Shown one piece after another: positions 40,149 to 49,811 of a DNA stretch of 64,000 nucleotides (positions are counted from its first letter, which is position 1; every line of letters starts with the position of its first letter). Under the pieces are notes generated by a model that ran no database searches, was not told the origin of the DNA, and was given only the letters and a program-made list of their open reading frames with translations. The stretch comes from Xanthomonas sp. CFBP 8443 (GTDB lineage: Bacteria > Pseudomonadota > Gammaproteobacteria > Xanthomonadales > Xanthomonadaceae): contig NZ_CP102592.1 of assembly GCF_025666195.1 (NCBI RefSeq), positions 4,526,001 to 4,590,000 of the forward strand, given 5' to 3'. Position numbers and translations under genes: made by a program.

Positions 40149-41864
40149 TCACTCGAAGCGGTCCTTGTCCTGCTCGCGCAGGCGATCGCGGTCGCTGCCG
40201 GTGACCACGCATTGCCCGTGCACGGCGCCGGCCGGCACCAGCCACCAGTTGCGGCGGTTGGACACGCCGGCCAGAGTGCTGGCGCCACGATCGATGCAGC
40301 CGAGCATCGCCGCTTCCTGCACCAGCAGCCAGCGGCGCTGCGGCGCCTGCGCCTGCCAGGCCACGCCGCGGCGCAACTGCTGGTCCCATGGCACCACGAA
40401 ACCGAACGTGGTCGCGGCGCGGTCGGCCATCAGCAGGTTCTGCTCCTTCCATGCGACCAGGCCCAGCTCGGCATCCGGGCCGATGCGGCGGCCGGCCGCT
40501 TCCATCACTCCGCGTGCGGAGCTGGAGAGATTGATCAACGGATACACCATCAGCCCGACCAGCACCCACAGCATGCTCAGCGTCGACACCATCGCCAGGT
40601 GCGGGCGGCGCCGCGCGAACACCGCCAGGCTGGCCACGCCCCACAGGCCGATCGCCAGCAGGATCCAGCCCAGCGCCTGCACGGTCGGCAGGTCCACGCC
40701 GCGCTCCTGCATCATCTGCGCGCGGAAGCCGTGCCCGGCCAGGACCGCCGCGCCGACGGCGCCCAGCGCCACGGTCAGCAGCACGGTGAACGCCAGCAGC
40801 AGGCGCTTGACCCCGGTCCTGCGCAGCAGCCCGGGGATCAGCGGCGCCATCGCCAGGCACAGCATCGGCAGCGCCGGCAGGATGTAGACGTCGCGCTTGC
40901 CGGTCGGGATCGAGAAGAACAGCACGATCAGCGCCCACCACGCCAGCGGCAGCAGATAGCGCGGATCGCGCCGGCGCAGGCGCCGCGCCCAGGCCGGGAT
41001 CGCCCACGGCAGGGCCAGCAGCAGCGGCAGCCACATGCTCGGCATCACCCCGAGGAAGTACAACGGCCCGTGCGGGTGGTCCCAGGACTTGGTGTAGCGC
41101 CCGGCGGTCTGCCGGAACAGGATGTCGTCGAGGTAGGCGCGGTATTCGGGCTCGTGCGCCGACAGCGCCGTGGCCACCATCGGCACCAGCCAGATCGACA
41201 CCGCGCCCAGGAACGCCAGCGGCCCCAGCCAGAAGCGCGGATCGCGCGCACCGACCCTGACTCCGCGCCACTGCGCCAGCGACGCGGCCGCGGCCGGCAG
41301 CAGCATCAGCAGCGCCAGCGCGCCCACGCCCTTGGTGATCGTGCCCAGGCCGGCGGCGAACCAGCCCAGCGCCCACATCCGCCAGTCCGGTCCGCGCAGC
41401 ACGTGGCGCAACAGGCCGTAGTTGGCCAGGGTGATGTAGAACACCACCAGCGGATCGATCTGCGCCTTCTTCGCCTGGTAGGTGAAGTGGAACGCGAACA
41501 GCAGCGCGTACGCCGCATACATGCCGACCCGGCGCATCCACAGCCGCCGGCCCAGGTCGTAGACGCAGGCCAGCGTGCCCAGCCCGGCCAGCAGCGACGG
41601 CAGCAGGAACGCCACCCGCCAGTTGCCGAACAACTCATAGAACGAGGCCTGCAGCCACATCAGCATCGGCGGCTTGTCCGAGTACAGCTCGGTGCCGCGG
41701 TGCGGGAACAGCCAGTTGCCGCTGTCCACCATCTGCTTGGCGACCAGCGCGAAGCGCGGTTCGTCGGCCGGGTGCGGGTCGCGCAGGCCGAGCCCGGCGC
41801 CGAGCACCAGCAGCGCGAGCAGGGCCAGCAACCAGAATTCTCGGGACGCGCGGGTCTTCAGCAT
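40149..41864 (-). CDS. ArnT-like (GT83) membrane glycosyltransferase
   Basis: A 571-residue integral membrane protein of the undecaprenyl-phosphate-sugar transferase family (PMT/ArnT). The first periplasmic loop has the diagnostic D34-E35 (PHPADEPRFALVAKQMVDSG, LYSDKPPMLMWLQASF); about twelve membrane segments follow, then a soluble C-terminal domain of ~110 residues. Family members attach a lipid-linked sugar to lipid A or protein in the periplasm. It starts 26 bases after rsmB and opens the cell-surface part of the operon. Whether the donor is aminoarabinose is not determined; no arn genes are near. Confidence 0.86.
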   Translation of the reverse strand: MLKTRASREFWLLALLALLVLGAGLGLRDPHPADEPRFALVAKQMVDSGNWLFPHRGTELYSDKPPMLMWLQASFYELFGNWRVAFLLPSLLAGLGTLACVYDLGRRLWMRRVGMYAAYALLFAFHFTYQAKKAQIDPLVVFYITLANYGLLRHVLRGPDWRMWALGWFAAGLGTITKGVGALALLMLLPAAAASLAQWRGVRVGARDPRFWLGPLAFLGAVSIWLVPMVATALSAHEPEYRAYLDDILFRQTAGRYTKSWDHPHGPLYFLGVMPSMWLPLLLALPWAIPAWARRLRRRDPRYLLPLAWWALIVLFFSIPTGKRDVYILPALPMLCLAMAPLIPGLLRRTGVKRLLLAFTVLLTVALGAVGAAVLAGHGFRAQMMQERGVDLPTVQALGWILLAIGLWGVASLAVFARRRPHLAMVSTLSMLWVLVGLMVYPLINLSSSARGVMEAAGRRIGPDAELGLVAWKEQNLLMADRAATTFGFVVPWDQQLRRGVAWQAQAPQRRWLLVQEAAMLGCIDRGASTLAGVSNRRNWWLVPAGAVHGQCVVTGSDRDRLREQDKDRFE

Positions 41865-41889
41865 GGGACGGGATGATACCGGGGCCGCT

Positions 41890-43209
41890 TCACGCCGTCT
41901 TGCGCAGCCGCGCATAGAAGAAACCGTCGCGGTCCTGCTCGCCGGGCAGGCGCTGGCGGCCGCCGCCATCCGCGTGGCCGCAGGCGGCGCCGGGATCCTC
42001 GGCCACGGCATCGGCGGTGCGTGCCAGGAACGCCTGCAGCTGCCGCGCGTTCTCGTCCTTGAGCAGCGAACAGGTCGCGTAGACCAGCACCCCGCCCGGC
42101 CGCAGCACCTGCCAGCCGGCGTCCAGCAGCCGCGCCTGCAAGGCCTGCAGCGCGACGACGTCCTCGCGCCGCCGGTGCAGCAGCACGTCGGGCTGGCGGC
42201 GCACGATGCCGGTGGCCGAGCACGGCGCGTCGAGCAGCACCGCATCGAACGCCACGCCATCCCACCAGGCGTCGGGCTGCGCCGCATCGGCCGCCTGCAG
42301 CACGGCCAGCGCCCCGGCGCCGGTGCGTTCGAAGGTCTCGCGTACCCGCGCCAGGCGCCGCGCGTCCACGTCCAGCGCGGTCAGGCGCAGCGTCGGATCG
42401 CGCTCGAGCAGGTGCGCGGACTTGCCGCCGGGCGCGGCGCAGGCGTCCAGCACGCGTGCGCCCGGCGCCGGCGCCAGCACGTCAGCGACCTGCTGCGCCG
42501 AGCCGTCCTGCACCGAGACCCAGCCGTCGGCGAAGCCGGGCAAGGCGCTCATCGCCACCGATTCGGCCAGGCGGATCGCATCGGCCAGGTCCGGCACCGC
42601 CTGCGCGCCGATGCCCGCCTCGGCCAGCTGCTGCAGATAGGCCTCGCGGGTGCCGCGCTGGCGGTTCACCCGCAGCCACAGCGGCGCCGCCTGCTGGCTG
42701 GCGGCGAAGATCGCCTCGGCCTGTTGCGGCCAGTCGGCATGCAGCGCATCGCGCAGCCACAGCGGCCAGCCGGCGTCGGCGGCCACCGCCGGCAACCCGT
42801 CGCGCAGCGCGCGGCGCAGCAAGGCGTTGACCATGCCGGCCTGGCGCGGCCGGTCCAGCGCCCGCGCCGCCTCCACCGTCGCCGACAGCGCCGCGTGCGG
42901 CGCCAGGCCGAGCACGTCGAGCTGGGCGAACCCGGCCATCAGCAGCGTGCGCAGTTCGGCGTCGCGCTGCGGCAGCTGCTTCTGCAGCCACAGCCGCAGC
43001 GCCGCCTCGTAGGCCGGGCGCCGGCGCAGCACGGCGAAGCAGATCGCTTCGACCAGGGCGCGATCACGCGGATCGGGCAGCGCCGGCAACGCCGTGGCCA
43101 GTTCGGCCTTCAGCGAACGGCCGCGATCGATCACCGCGGCCAGCACGCGCGCGGCGGCGACGCGTGGCGCGACGCCGGGCGGCAGGGCGGCGGCAGGCGC
43201 CTGGGTCAT
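41890..43209 (-). CDS. rsmB: 16S rRNA (cytosine-967-C5)-methyltransferase RsmB
   Basis: A 439-residue rRNA methyltransferase (Fmu/Sun). The N-terminal NusB-like RNA-binding domain spans about residues 14-135; the Rossmann domain has the SAM motif [17 protein letters not shown] near residue 250 and the catalytic cysteine pair in [17 protein letters not shown] and [13 protein letters not shown]. It is 16 bases downstream of fmt, the classic def-fmt-rsmB order, and is followed by LPS genes instead of the usual potassium-uptake trkA. Confidence 0.95.
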   Translation of the reverse strand: MTQAPAAALPPGVAPRVAAARVLAAVIDRGRSLKAELATALPALPDPRDRALVEAICFAVLRRRPAYEAALRLWLQKQLPQRDAELRTLLMAGFAQLDVLGLAPHAALSATVEAARALDRPRQAGMVNALLRRALRDGLPAVAADAGWPLWLRDALHADWPQQAEAIFAASQQAAPLWLRVNRQRGTREAYLQQLAEAGIGAQAVPDLADAIRLAESVAMSALPGFADGWVSVQDGSAQQVADVLAPAPGARVLDACAAPGGKSAHLLERDPTLRLTALDVDARRLARVRETFERTGAGALAVLQAADAAQPDAWWDGVAFDAVLLDAPCSATGIVRRQPDVLLHRRREDVVALQALQARLLDAGWQVLRPGGVLVYATCSLLKDENARQLQAFLARTADAVAEDPGAACGHADGGGRQRLPGEQDRDGFFYARLRKTA

Positions 43210-43225
43210 GGCCGGTGGCGCCGGT

Positions 43226-44149
43226 TCAGGCCAGCACCGGCAGATCGCGCCGGGCGTTGAGGTAGTCGGCGGCGGTGATCGCCTTGCCGCCGTCGCGCTG
43301 CAGCACGCGCAGGCGCAGCGCGCCCTGGCCGCAGGCGATGTCGATGCCCTGCTTGGAGGCGGCCAGTACCGTGCCCGGCGGCTGCGCGTGGGCCAGGTCC
43401 AGCGCGATCGCGCCGTGCACGCGCACCCGCTCGCCGGCCAGCACCGCTTCGGTGATCGGCCATGGATTGAACGCGCGCACCCGCAGCGCCAGCTGCGCCG
43501 CCGGCTGCTGCCAGTCCAGCCGCGCCTGCGCCTTGTCCAGCTTGTGCGCATAGGTGACGCCGGCCTCGGGCTGCGGCTGCGGCACCGGGCGGATGCCGGC
43601 GCGCAGCAGACCCAGGCCGTCGGCCAGCACCTGCGCGCCGAGCGCGGCCAGGCGGTCGTGCAACTGCCCGCCGGTCTCGCTGTCGCCGATCGGCGTGCGC
43701 TGCGACATCAGCACCGGGCCGGTGTCCAGGCCCGCTTCCATCTGCATCAGGCACACGCCGGTTTCGCTGTCGCCGGCCTCGATCGCGCGCTGGATCGGCG
43801 CGGCGCCGCGCCAACGCGGCAGCAGCGAGGCATGCACGTTCCAGCAGCCATGGGTCGGGATCGCCAGCACCGCCTTGGGCAGGATCAGGCCGTAGGCCAC
43901 CACCACCAGCAAGTCCGGCTGCAGCGCGCGCAGGGTCTGCAGCGCGTCCGGCGAACGCAGCGTATCCGGCTGCAGCACCGGGATGCCGCGCGCCACCGCC
44001 TCCAGCTTGACCGGCGACGGAGTCAGCCCGCGGCCACGCCCGGCCGGCCGGTCCGGCTGGGTATAGACCGCAACCACCTCATGGCGCTGCGCGGCCGCGC
44101 GCAACGACGGCACGGCGAAGTCCGGCGTACCGGCGAAGACGATTTTCAT
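43226..44149 (-). CDS. fmt: Methionyl-tRNA formyltransferase Fmt
   Basis: A 307-residue enzyme that formylates initiator Met-tRNA with 10-formyltetrahydrofolate. It starts [20 protein letters not shown], has the folate-binding catalytic segment [20 protein letters not shown] (Asn-His) near residue 107 and [13 protein letters not shown] with the catalytic Asp, and ends with the tRNA-binding barrel. Placed between def and rsmB. The 114 bases separating it from def contain two inverted heptamer arrays that can pair. Confidence 0.96.
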   Translation of the reverse strand: MKIVFAGTPDFAVPSLRAAAQRHEVVAVYTQPDRPAGRGRGLTPSPVKLEAVARGIPVLQPDTLRSPDALQTLRALQPDLLVVVAYGLILPKAVLAIPTHGCWNVHASLLPRWRGAAPIQRAIEAGDSETGVCLMQMEAGLDTGPVLMSQRTPIGDSETGGQLHDRLAALGAQVLADGLGLLRAGIRPVPQPQPEAGVTYAHKLDKAQARLDWQQPAAQLALRVRAFNPWPITEAVLAGERVRVHGAIALDLAHAQPPGTVLAASKQGIDIACGQGALRLRVLQRDGGKAITAADYLNARRDLPVLA

Positions 44150-44155
44150 TGGGCG

Positions 44156-44258
44156 GGGATTCGGGAGTGGGGATTAGGGATTGGCAACGGCGGGGTTCGG
44201 CGACCGGAAGGGAATCCGACTCGCACTTACGAATCCCCAATCCCCAGTCCCGAATCCC
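44156..44258. repeat. Inverted heptamer arrays between def and fmt
   Basis: GGGATTCGGGAGTGGGGATT and following bases (44156-44183) match the reverse complement of 44231-44258 in about 25 of 27 positions. The transcript could form a long GC-rich hairpin between def and fmt. The units are the same heptamer class as at 30434, 49545, 52784 and 59716. Confidence 0.85.
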
Positions 44259-44263
44259 GGCCT

Positions 44264-44776
44264 TCAAGCCACGTGCTTGCGCGCCTTGGCCAGCTTCTTG
44301 CGCACCATCTCGCGCTTGAGCGGGGACAGATAGTCGACGAACAGCTTGCCGTCCAGGTGGTCCATCTCGTGCTGCACGCACACCGCCAGCAGGCCGTCGC
44401 TGGACAGTTCCTGCGGCTGGCCCTGGCGGTCCAGGTAGCGCACCACGATGGCGTCGGCGCGGGCCACGTCGGCATAAATGCCGGGCACCGACAGGCAGCC
44501 TTCCTGGTACACCTGCTCGCCGTCGCGCTGCACGATCTGCGGGTTGATGAACACCTGCGGGGTGTTCTTCTCCTCGCTGACGTCGATGACCATGAAGCGC
44601 TTGTGCACGTCCACCTGGCTGGCCGCCAGGCCGATGCCGGGGGCCTCGTACATGGTCTCGAACATGTCGTCGAGCAGGCGCTGGAACGCCGGGGTGGTCA
44701 CTTCGGCAGGGTCGACCGGCACCGCCTTGGTGCGCAGGCGGGGATCGGGGAATTCGAGGATGGGGAGCAGGGCCAT
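44264..44776 (-). CDS. def: Peptide deformylase Def
   Basis: A 170-residue iron/zinc metalloprotease that removes the N-formyl group from nascent proteins. All three family motifs are intact: GIGLAASQ (residues 47-54), EGCLSVP (92-98, metal ligand C94) and QHEMDH (135-140, ligands H136 and H140, catalytic E137). First gene of the def-fmt-rsmB operon, divergent from the LysM gene with 135 bases between starts. Confidence 0.97.
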   Translation of the reverse strand: MALLPILEFPDPRLRTKAVPVDPAEVTTPAFQRLLDDMFETMYEAPGIGLAASQVDVHKRFMVIDVSEEKNTPQVFINPQIVQRDGEQVYQEGCLSVPGIYADVARADAIVVRYLDRQGQPQELSSDGLLAVCVQHEMDHLDGKLFVDYLSPLKREMVRKKLAKARKHVA

Positions 44777-44911
44777 AGCGGTACCCAGTTGGGGGCGCCG
44801 GACAATTCGGCAAGGCCGGCCAATTCTACTCCGTTCTCGCCGGCGCTTGCGCCGCGCCCTGGGTTCTGGACTATAGTGCGCGGACCTGTTGGGGAATCAG
44901 GCTTCGCACTC

Positions 44912-46048
44912 ATGTTCAATCGACTCCGTACGGTCGTCGCCGTGGCGATGCTTACCGTGGCGACCTATGCCGCTTCCGCGAGCATGGCTGCCGAACACCC
45001 TGACACCTACGTGGTGCGCAAGGGCGACACGCTGTGGGACATCGCCGGGCGCTTCCTCGGCAAGCCGTGGCTGTGGCCGGAAATCTGGCAGGCCAACCCG
45101 CAGGTGCAGAACCCGCATCTGATCTACCCCGGCGACGTGCTCAGCCTGGCCTACCTGGACCGCGTGGCCCGCGGCACGGTCAAGCCCGGCCCGCGCCAGG
45201 ACGCGCCGATCGACGCGATCCCGCTGTCCGACGTCGAGCCGTTCCTGAAGAACCTGCGCGTGGCCGACAGCATCGACGAGCTGCCCTACGTGGTCGGCGT
45301 CGAGGACAACCGCCTGCGCGCCACCATCGGCCAAACGGTCTACGCGACCGGGCTCGACGACGCACAGGCCGGGCAGCGCTACGCGGTGGTCCGCCCGACC
45401 GTCCGCTACGAACTGCCCCGGCTCAGCGACGACCTGAACAACGAAGGCCGCAGCACCCCGGGCACCGGCAACCTGTGGCAGACCTTCGTGGCGCCGGACA
45501 ACAAACGCCGCGAGACCCTCGGCTACGAACTGGCCCAGGTCAATATCGGCACCGTCACCCGCGTCTCCGCCGACGGCAGCCAGGCCACGTCCCTGCTGCT
45601 GCAGGACAGCGCCCGCGAAGTGCGCGCCGGCGACCGCCTGATCGCGGTCGAGGCGCAGCCTTACGACCTGCAGTTCGTGCCGCATCCGCCCTCGGCGCAG
45701 GCGCTCGAGGCCGGGCTGCGGGTGCTGGCGGTGGCCGACGCGTTCAGCGCCGCCGGCCCGCACGACGTGATCGCGCTCTCCGGCGGCAGCCGCGAAGGGA
45801 TCGACAATGGCACCGTGGTCTCGCTGTGGCGCCACGGCACCCGGGTCAACGACCGCGTGCACCGCCCGAACACCTCGCGTGCCGACGACGGCTTCACCGG
45901 CGGCCGCGGCACCGTGGCCCTGCCCGACGAGTACGCCGCGCACGCGATGGTGTTCCGCACCTTCGACAAGGTCAGCTACGCGCTGGTGATGGATGGGATC
46001 AAGCCGATCCGGATCGGCTACGACGCCAAACACCCGGACGCGCGCTGA
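44912..46048 (+). CDS. Secreted LysM-domain peptidoglycan-binding protein
   Basis: A 378-residue exported protein. Signal peptide: MFNRLRTVVAVAMLTVATYA, cleavage near SMAA (residue 26-27). A single LysM domain at residues about 31-79 (YVVRKGDTLWDIAGRFLG, LWPEIWQANPQVQNPHLIYP, GDVLSLAYL) is followed by ~300 residues without a named domain but with repeated beta-like segments. It is the conserved partner of dprA opposite def in many proteobacteria. A TATAGT -10-like element lies at 44872-44877. Role in cell-wall binding is inferred; no catalytic domain is present. Confidence 0.9.
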   Translation: MFNRLRTVVAVAMLTVATYAASASMAAEHPDTYVVRKGDTLWDIAGRFLGKPWLWPEIWQANPQVQNPHLIYPGDVLSLAYLDRVARGTVKPGPRQDAPIDAIPLSDVEPFLKNLRVADSIDELPYVVGVEDNRLRATIGQTVYATGLDDAQAGQRYAVVRPTVRYELPRLSDDLNNEGRSTPGTGNLWQTFVAPDNKRRETLGYELAQVNIGTVTRVSADGSQATSLLLQDSAREVRAGDRLIAVEAQPYDLQFVPHPPSAQALEAGLRVLAVADAFSAAGPHDVIALSGGSREGIDNGTVVSLWRHGTRVNDRVHRPNTSRADDGFTGGRGTVALPDEYAAHAMVFRTFDKVSYALVMDGIKPIRIGYDAKHPDAR

Positions 46049-46074
46049 CCCGCGCACGCGGGCAAGTCCTACAT

Positions 46075-46115
46075 CCGCAACAGACGGCGCCTGAGGGCGC
46101 CGTCTGCGTTTGCGG
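46075..46115 (+). terminator. Hairpin between LysM gene and dprA
   Basis: A perfect 11-bp stem (CAGACGGCGCC / GGCGCCGTCTG) with a TGAG loop, flanked by a second partial pairing CCGCAA / TTGCGG. The downstream T run is short (GTTTG), so it is a weak or partial intrinsic terminator, perhaps only attenuating read-through into dprA. Confidence 0.6.
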
Positions 46116-46152
46116 CCTAGCCTGGGGACGTCGCCGCCCCGGGAACCGGTCC

Positions 46153-47307
46153 ATGTCCGCCCTGCCCAGCCACGCCCCCTCCACCGGTGCCGACCCGGCG
46201 CTGCTGGCGCTGTCGCTGGCCGGCGGCGCCAGCGCCCCACGCCGGCGCCTGCTCGAACGCTGCGGCAGCCCGGCCGCCGCATTGGAGGCCGGCGCGGCCA
46301 CCTGGCGCGACGCCGGGCTGGATGCGGCGCAGATCGCGGCGCTGCGCCATCCCGACCGCGCCGCGATGGACACCGCACTGGCCTGGCTGACGCAGCCGCG
46401 CCGGCACCTGCTCGGCTGCCACGATCCGGACTACCCGGCGCTGCTGCTGCGCGCGCCCAACCCGCCGCTGGCGCTGTACCTGGAAGGCGACCCGGCGGCG
46501 CTGTGGCATCCGGCGGTGGCCGTGGTCGGCAGCCGTGCGCCCAGCGCCGGCGGCCGCGACAACGCATCCCGCTTCGCCCTGGCGCTGGCCACGGCCGGGC
46601 TCGCGGTGACCAGCGGCATGGCCGCCGGGGTCGACGCCGCCGCGCACACGGCCGCGCTGTCGCGCCAGGACGGGCTCACCGTGGCGGTGGTCGGCACCGG
46701 CGCCGACCTGGCCTATCCGCGCCAGCACGCCGCCCTGCGCGAACGCATCGCCGCGCACGGCGCGGTGGTCAGCGAGCATCCGCCGGGTACGCCGCCACGG
46801 CCCAGCCACTTCCCGGCGCGCAACCGGATCATCGCCGGGCTGGCGTTGGCCACGCTGGTGATCGAGGCCGCCGCCCGTTCCGGCGCGCTGATCACCGCAC
46901 GCCTGGCCGCCGAGGCCGGGCGCGAGGTGTTCGCGGTGCCCGGCTCGATCCACAACCCGCTGGCACGCGGCTGCCATCGCCTGATCCGCGACGGTGCCGG
47001 CCTGGTCGAGAGCGCCGAGGAGGTCCTGGCCGGGGTCGCGCCGCTGGCCGCCGAACTGGCCGACGCCTTGCGCGGACGCCTTGCCGCCCCCACTGAGAGG
47101 ATCGCCGACGACCCCGGCGTCACGCCGTCCTTCCCAGATCCCGACTACCAGCGCTTGTGGCAGGCGCTGGGTCACGACCCCACCTGTATGGATTCAGTGA
47201 TCGCGCGCACCGGATTGACGGCCGCGGCGGCCTCCTCCATGCTGCTGGCCATGGAACTGGATGGCTACGTGGCGGTCGAACGAGGTCGTTACACCCGCAA
47301 ACCCTAG
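46153..47307 (+). CDS. dprA: DNA-processing protein DprA (Smf)
   Basis: A 384-residue single-stranded-DNA-binding RecA loader of natural transformation. It has an N-terminal SAM-like helical part, the extended Rossmann fold ([88 protein letters not shown]) and a C-terminal winged-helix (DML1-like) domain from about residue 315. The ATG at 46153 gives [12 protein letters not shown]. It is followed by smg, the conserved order in gamma-proteobacteria. Confidence 0.95.
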   Translation: MSALPSHAPSTGADPALLALSLAGGASAPRRRLLERCGSPAAALEAGAATWRDAGLDAAQIAALRHPDRAAMDTALAWLTQPRRHLLGCHDPDYPALLLRAPNPPLALYLEGDPAALWHPAVAVVGSRAPSAGGRDNASRFALALATAGLAVTSGMAAGVDAAAHTAALSRQDGLTVAVVGTGADLAYPRQHAALRERIAAHGAVVSEHPPGTPPRPSHFPARNRIIAGLALATLVIEAAARSGALITARLAAEAGREVFAVPGSIHNPLARGCHRLIRDGAGLVESAEEVLAGVAPLAAELADALRGRLAAPTERIADDPGVTPSFPDPDYQRLWQALGHDPTCMDSVIARTGLTAAAASSMLLAMELDGYVAVERGRYTRKP

Positions 47308-47350
47308 TTTCTTCACCTCCACAGCGTCTAGCGACGCAGGCCGAGGGGCA

Positions 47351-47824
47351 ATGAAAGAGAGCATTCTGGATGTCCTGCTGTACCTGTTCGAACACTATTT
47401 CAGCGAGGATGCGGACCCGGTCCGCGATCGCGACTCCCTCCAGAATGGCCTGATCCAGGCCGGCTTCAGCCCCACCGAGATCAGCAAGGCGTTCGATTGG
47501 CTCGATGCCCTGGCCGACCAGCGGCCGGCGGTGGCGCAGCCGCGCGTGGACGGCCCGATCCGCATCTTCCACGGCCCCGAGCTGGACAAGCTCGACGTGG
47601 AATGCCGCGGCTTTCTGCTGTTCCTGGAACAACACGGCATCCTCGACAGCGACCAGCGCGAGCTGGTGCTGGACCGGGCGATGGCGCTGGACCAGGACGA
47701 ACTGGACCTGGACGACCTGAAATGGGTGGTGCTGATGGTGCTGTTCAACCAGCCCGGCGCCGAGGCGGCCTACGCGTGGATGGAAACGCAGATGTTCGTC
47801 GACGAGCCGGAGCCGGTGCACTGA
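47351..47824 (+). CDS. smg: Smg family protein (DUF494)
   Basis: A 157-residue conserved protein of unknown biochemical role ([66 protein letters not shown]). It is found almost invariably between dprA and topA in gamma-proteobacteria, as here, though two GYF-domain genes are inserted before topA. The start at 47351 follows GAGGGGC. Acidic, soluble, no membrane segment. Confidence 0.93.
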   Translation: MKESILDVLLYLFEHYFSEDADPVRDRDSLQNGLIQAGFSPTEISKAFDWLDALADQRPAVAQPRVDGPIRIFHGPELDKLDVECRGFLLFLEQHGILDSDQRELVLDRAMALDQDELDLDDLKWVVLMVLFNQPGAEAAYAWMETQMFVDEPEPVH

Positions 47825-47846
47825 GCCACTGACCGGCCATGCACGG

Positions 47847-48557
47847 ATGCACGAGGACCCTGCCCTGAGCGCGTGGTATTACGCCGACGCGGCACGCCAC
47901 CGGCACGGCCCGTTGAGCACGGCCGAGCTGCGCGAGCGGGTGCGCGATGGGCTGCTGGAACGCACCACCCTGGTGTGGCGCGAGGGCATGCCGGAATGGC
48001 AGCCGCTGCAGGCGCTCGCCGCGGAACTGGGCCTGCCTGCGGTGGCCACGCCGCCTCCGCTGCCCCCGCCGCCGCCCGTAGCGACCGCCACGGCGGTCGC
48101 CGCGCCGCGCGCCGGCCTGTCCGGCTGCGGCATCGGCGCGATCGTCGCCATCGTGCTGGGCCTGGTGCTGGTGGCGGTCCTCGGCATCCTCGCCGCCATC
48201 GCCATGCCGGCATACCGCGACTACACGCTGCGCGCCCATGCCAGGACCGCGATCGACGGCCTGGACCTGCTGAAGGGCGAGGTCGTCGCGTTTGCGGCGC
48301 AGCAGGGCCGCTGCCCGGTGAACGGCGATCCCGGCTTCGACGCCGCGCAGGACTACGCCAGCGAGTTCGTCAAACAGGTACGCATCGGCCGTTTCGACAA
48401 CGGCCATTGCGGCCTGGAAGCCACGTTGCACGCGCCCGGCAAGGACAAGCTGGATGGCAAGGCGCTGTGGCTGGATTACGATGCGCAGGCTGCGGCCTGG
48501 AACTGCAGTTCCGAGCTGGACGACCGCTACCTGCCCGCGCATTGCCGCGGCGGCTGA
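47847..48557 (+). CDS. GYF_2 domain fused to a pilin-like segment
   Basis: A 236-residue protein in three parts. Residues about 8-58 are a GYF_2/DUF4339 domain (AWYYADAARHRHGPLSTAEL, TLVWREGMPEWQPLQ). A proline-rich linker follows. From about residue 90 there is a hydrophobic helix and a pilin-like stretch (GIGAIVAIVLGLVLVAVLGI then LAAIAMPAYRDYTLRAHART) that resembles the N-terminal helix of type IV pilins. It lacks the prepilin leader and G-F-T-L-I-E site, and a C-terminal domain has cysteines at CPVNGD, NGHCGLE, WNCSSE and HCRGG. It lies 22 bases after smg and forms a pair with the GYF-RDD gene. Function unknown. Confidence 0.85.
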   Translation: MHEDPALSAWYYADAARHRHGPLSTAELRERVRDGLLERTTLVWREGMPEWQPLQALAAELGLPAVATPPPLPPPPPVATATAVAAPRAGLSGCGIGAIVAIVLGLVLVAVLGILAAIAMPAYRDYTLRAHARTAIDGLDLLKGEVVAFAAQQGRCPVNGDPGFDAAQDYASEFVKQVRIGRFDNGHCGLEATLHAPGKDKLDGKALWLDYDAQAAAWNCSSELDDRYLPAHCRGG

Positions 48558-48596
48558 GCGGAAACGGATTTTTCGATCGCAACCTGGGGAACAGGA

Positions 48597-49535
48597 ATGA
48601 GTGAGTGGTACTACGCCGACGCTGCGCAGCAGCGCCATGGACCGATGCCGGCCGACGAACTGCAGCAGCGCTTCCAGCGCGGCGAAGTGGGCCTGACCAC
48701 GCTGGTCTGGCGCGACGGCCTCAGCGAATGGCATCCGCTGGCCGATTTCGTCGACGAGCTGGGCCTGACCCAGGCACCGGCCGCGCTGCCGCCCAGCGAC
48801 CCCGCCGAAGCGCCGCCCGCGCCGCCCGCGCAGGCCTTGCCGGCGGCCTGGACCTCGCCCGACACCGGTGCCGCGGTCCATTCGCCATACGCCGCTCCCG
48901 CCGCCACGCTCGGCGAAGAACCGCGCTTCGTCGCCGGCGGCGAAGTGGTGCAGGCCGGCTTCTGGAAGCGCACCGCCGCCTACCTGATCGACGGCATGCT
49001 GGTCGGCATGGTCGCGCAGGTGATCCAGTTCGCGATCATGCTGGCCTTCTTCGGCTTCAGCAGCCTGGGCGGCAGCCCGGACTTCAGCACGCCCGGCGGC
49101 ATCATCATGCTGGTACTGGTGTACCTGGTGCCGCTGGCGATGTCGGCGCTGTACTTCGGCCTGTTCCATGCCTCGACCAAGCAGGCCACGCTGGGCAAGA
49201 TGGCGGTCGGCATCAAGGTGGTGCGCACCGACGGCAGCCGGATCAGCGTCGGCCGCGGCATCGGCCGCTACTTCGGCTTCCTGCTGAGCAGCCTGACCAT
49301 CTTCATCGGCTTCCTGATGGCCGCCTTCACCGAGCGCAAGCAGGCCCTGCACGACATGCTCTGCGACACCCTGGTGGTGGACAAGTGGGCCTATACCGAC
49401 CACCCGGAATGGCAGCAACGCAAGCTCGGCACGGTCACCGTGGTGATCCTGTCGCTGTTCGGCGTGCTGATGGTCGGGGTCCTGCTGGTGGTGCTGTTGC
49501 TGATTGGGGTGGCTGCCAGCGGCGATTGGCACTGA
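48597..49535 (+). CDS. GYF_2 domain-RDD membrane protein
   Basis: A 312-residue protein. Residues 3-52 are a GYF_2 domain paralogous to the preceding gene's (EWYYADAAQQRHGPMPADEL, TLVWRDGLSEWHPL). A Pro/Ala linker follows, then an RDD domain from about residue 122 (GFWKRTAAYLIDGMLVGMVA, HASTKQATLGKMAVGIKVVR, GRYFGFLLSSLTIFIGFLMA, TERKQALHDMLCDTLVVDK) with four to five membrane segments. GGGGAACAGGA precedes the ATG. RDD proteins are often transporter-like or sodium/compatible-solute related, but no activity is assured. Co-transcription with the GYF-pilin gene is likely. Confidence 0.87.
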   Translation: MSEWYYADAAQQRHGPMPADELQQRFQRGEVGLTTLVWRDGLSEWHPLADFVDELGLTQAPAALPPSDPAEAPPAPPAQALPAAWTSPDTGAAVHSPYAAPAATLGEEPRFVAGGEVVQAGFWKRTAAYLIDGMLVGMVAQVIQFAIMLAFFGFSSLGGSPDFSTPGGIIMLVLVYLVPLAMSALYFGLFHASTKQATLGKMAVGIKVVRTDGSRISVGRGIGRYFGFLLSSLTIFIGFLMAAFTERKQALHDMLCDTLVVDKWAYTDHPEWQQRKLGTVTVVILSLFGVLMVGVLLVVLLLIGVAASGDWH

Positions 49536-49544
49536 CGGACGGCC

Positions 49545-49571
49545 GGGACTGGGGACTCGGGACTCGGGACC
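49545..49571. repeat. GGGACTC/GGGACTG heptamer array
   Basis: About four near-perfect heptamers (GGGACTGGGGACTCGGGACT and on) directly after the GYF-RDD gene, within the 276 bases before topA. Confidence 0.85.
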
Positions 49572-49685
49572 GGAAGAACGGAAGTCGGTAGAGCCCCCGG
49601 GAGCTTGGCAATTCCGGCGTGGCGGGGAGGGGGCGCTTGACAGCCGCCGCCGGACATGTCCACTAATAAAAAGAGACGCAGCTGA

Positions 49686-49711
49686 ACGCCCGGGGTATCC
49701 GCCCCGGGCGT
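49686..49711. other. Perfect hairpin upstream of topA
   Basis: ACGCCCGGGG / CCCCGGGCGT, 10-bp perfect stem with a six-base loop, about 100 bases before topA. No T run follows on the plus strand, so it is not a plain terminator for the GYF genes; on the minus strand a CTCTTTTTATT stretch lies 14 bases beyond. It could be part of a regulatory leader of topA. Confidence 0.45.
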
Positions 49712-49811
49712 CGGCCGCTCTGAACCACCGCAACGCTTCACTAACCGGAGCAATTGCGCCACCCTACCGCCCCCAGGGCGCCCGCCCCGCCCATTCGAAG
49801 CCCACCTCATC

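Noticed and set aside
49686..49711. Intrinsic terminator after the GYF-RDD gene
   Set aside because: The hairpin is perfect but no T run follows on the coding strand; listed as an unclassified hairpin.
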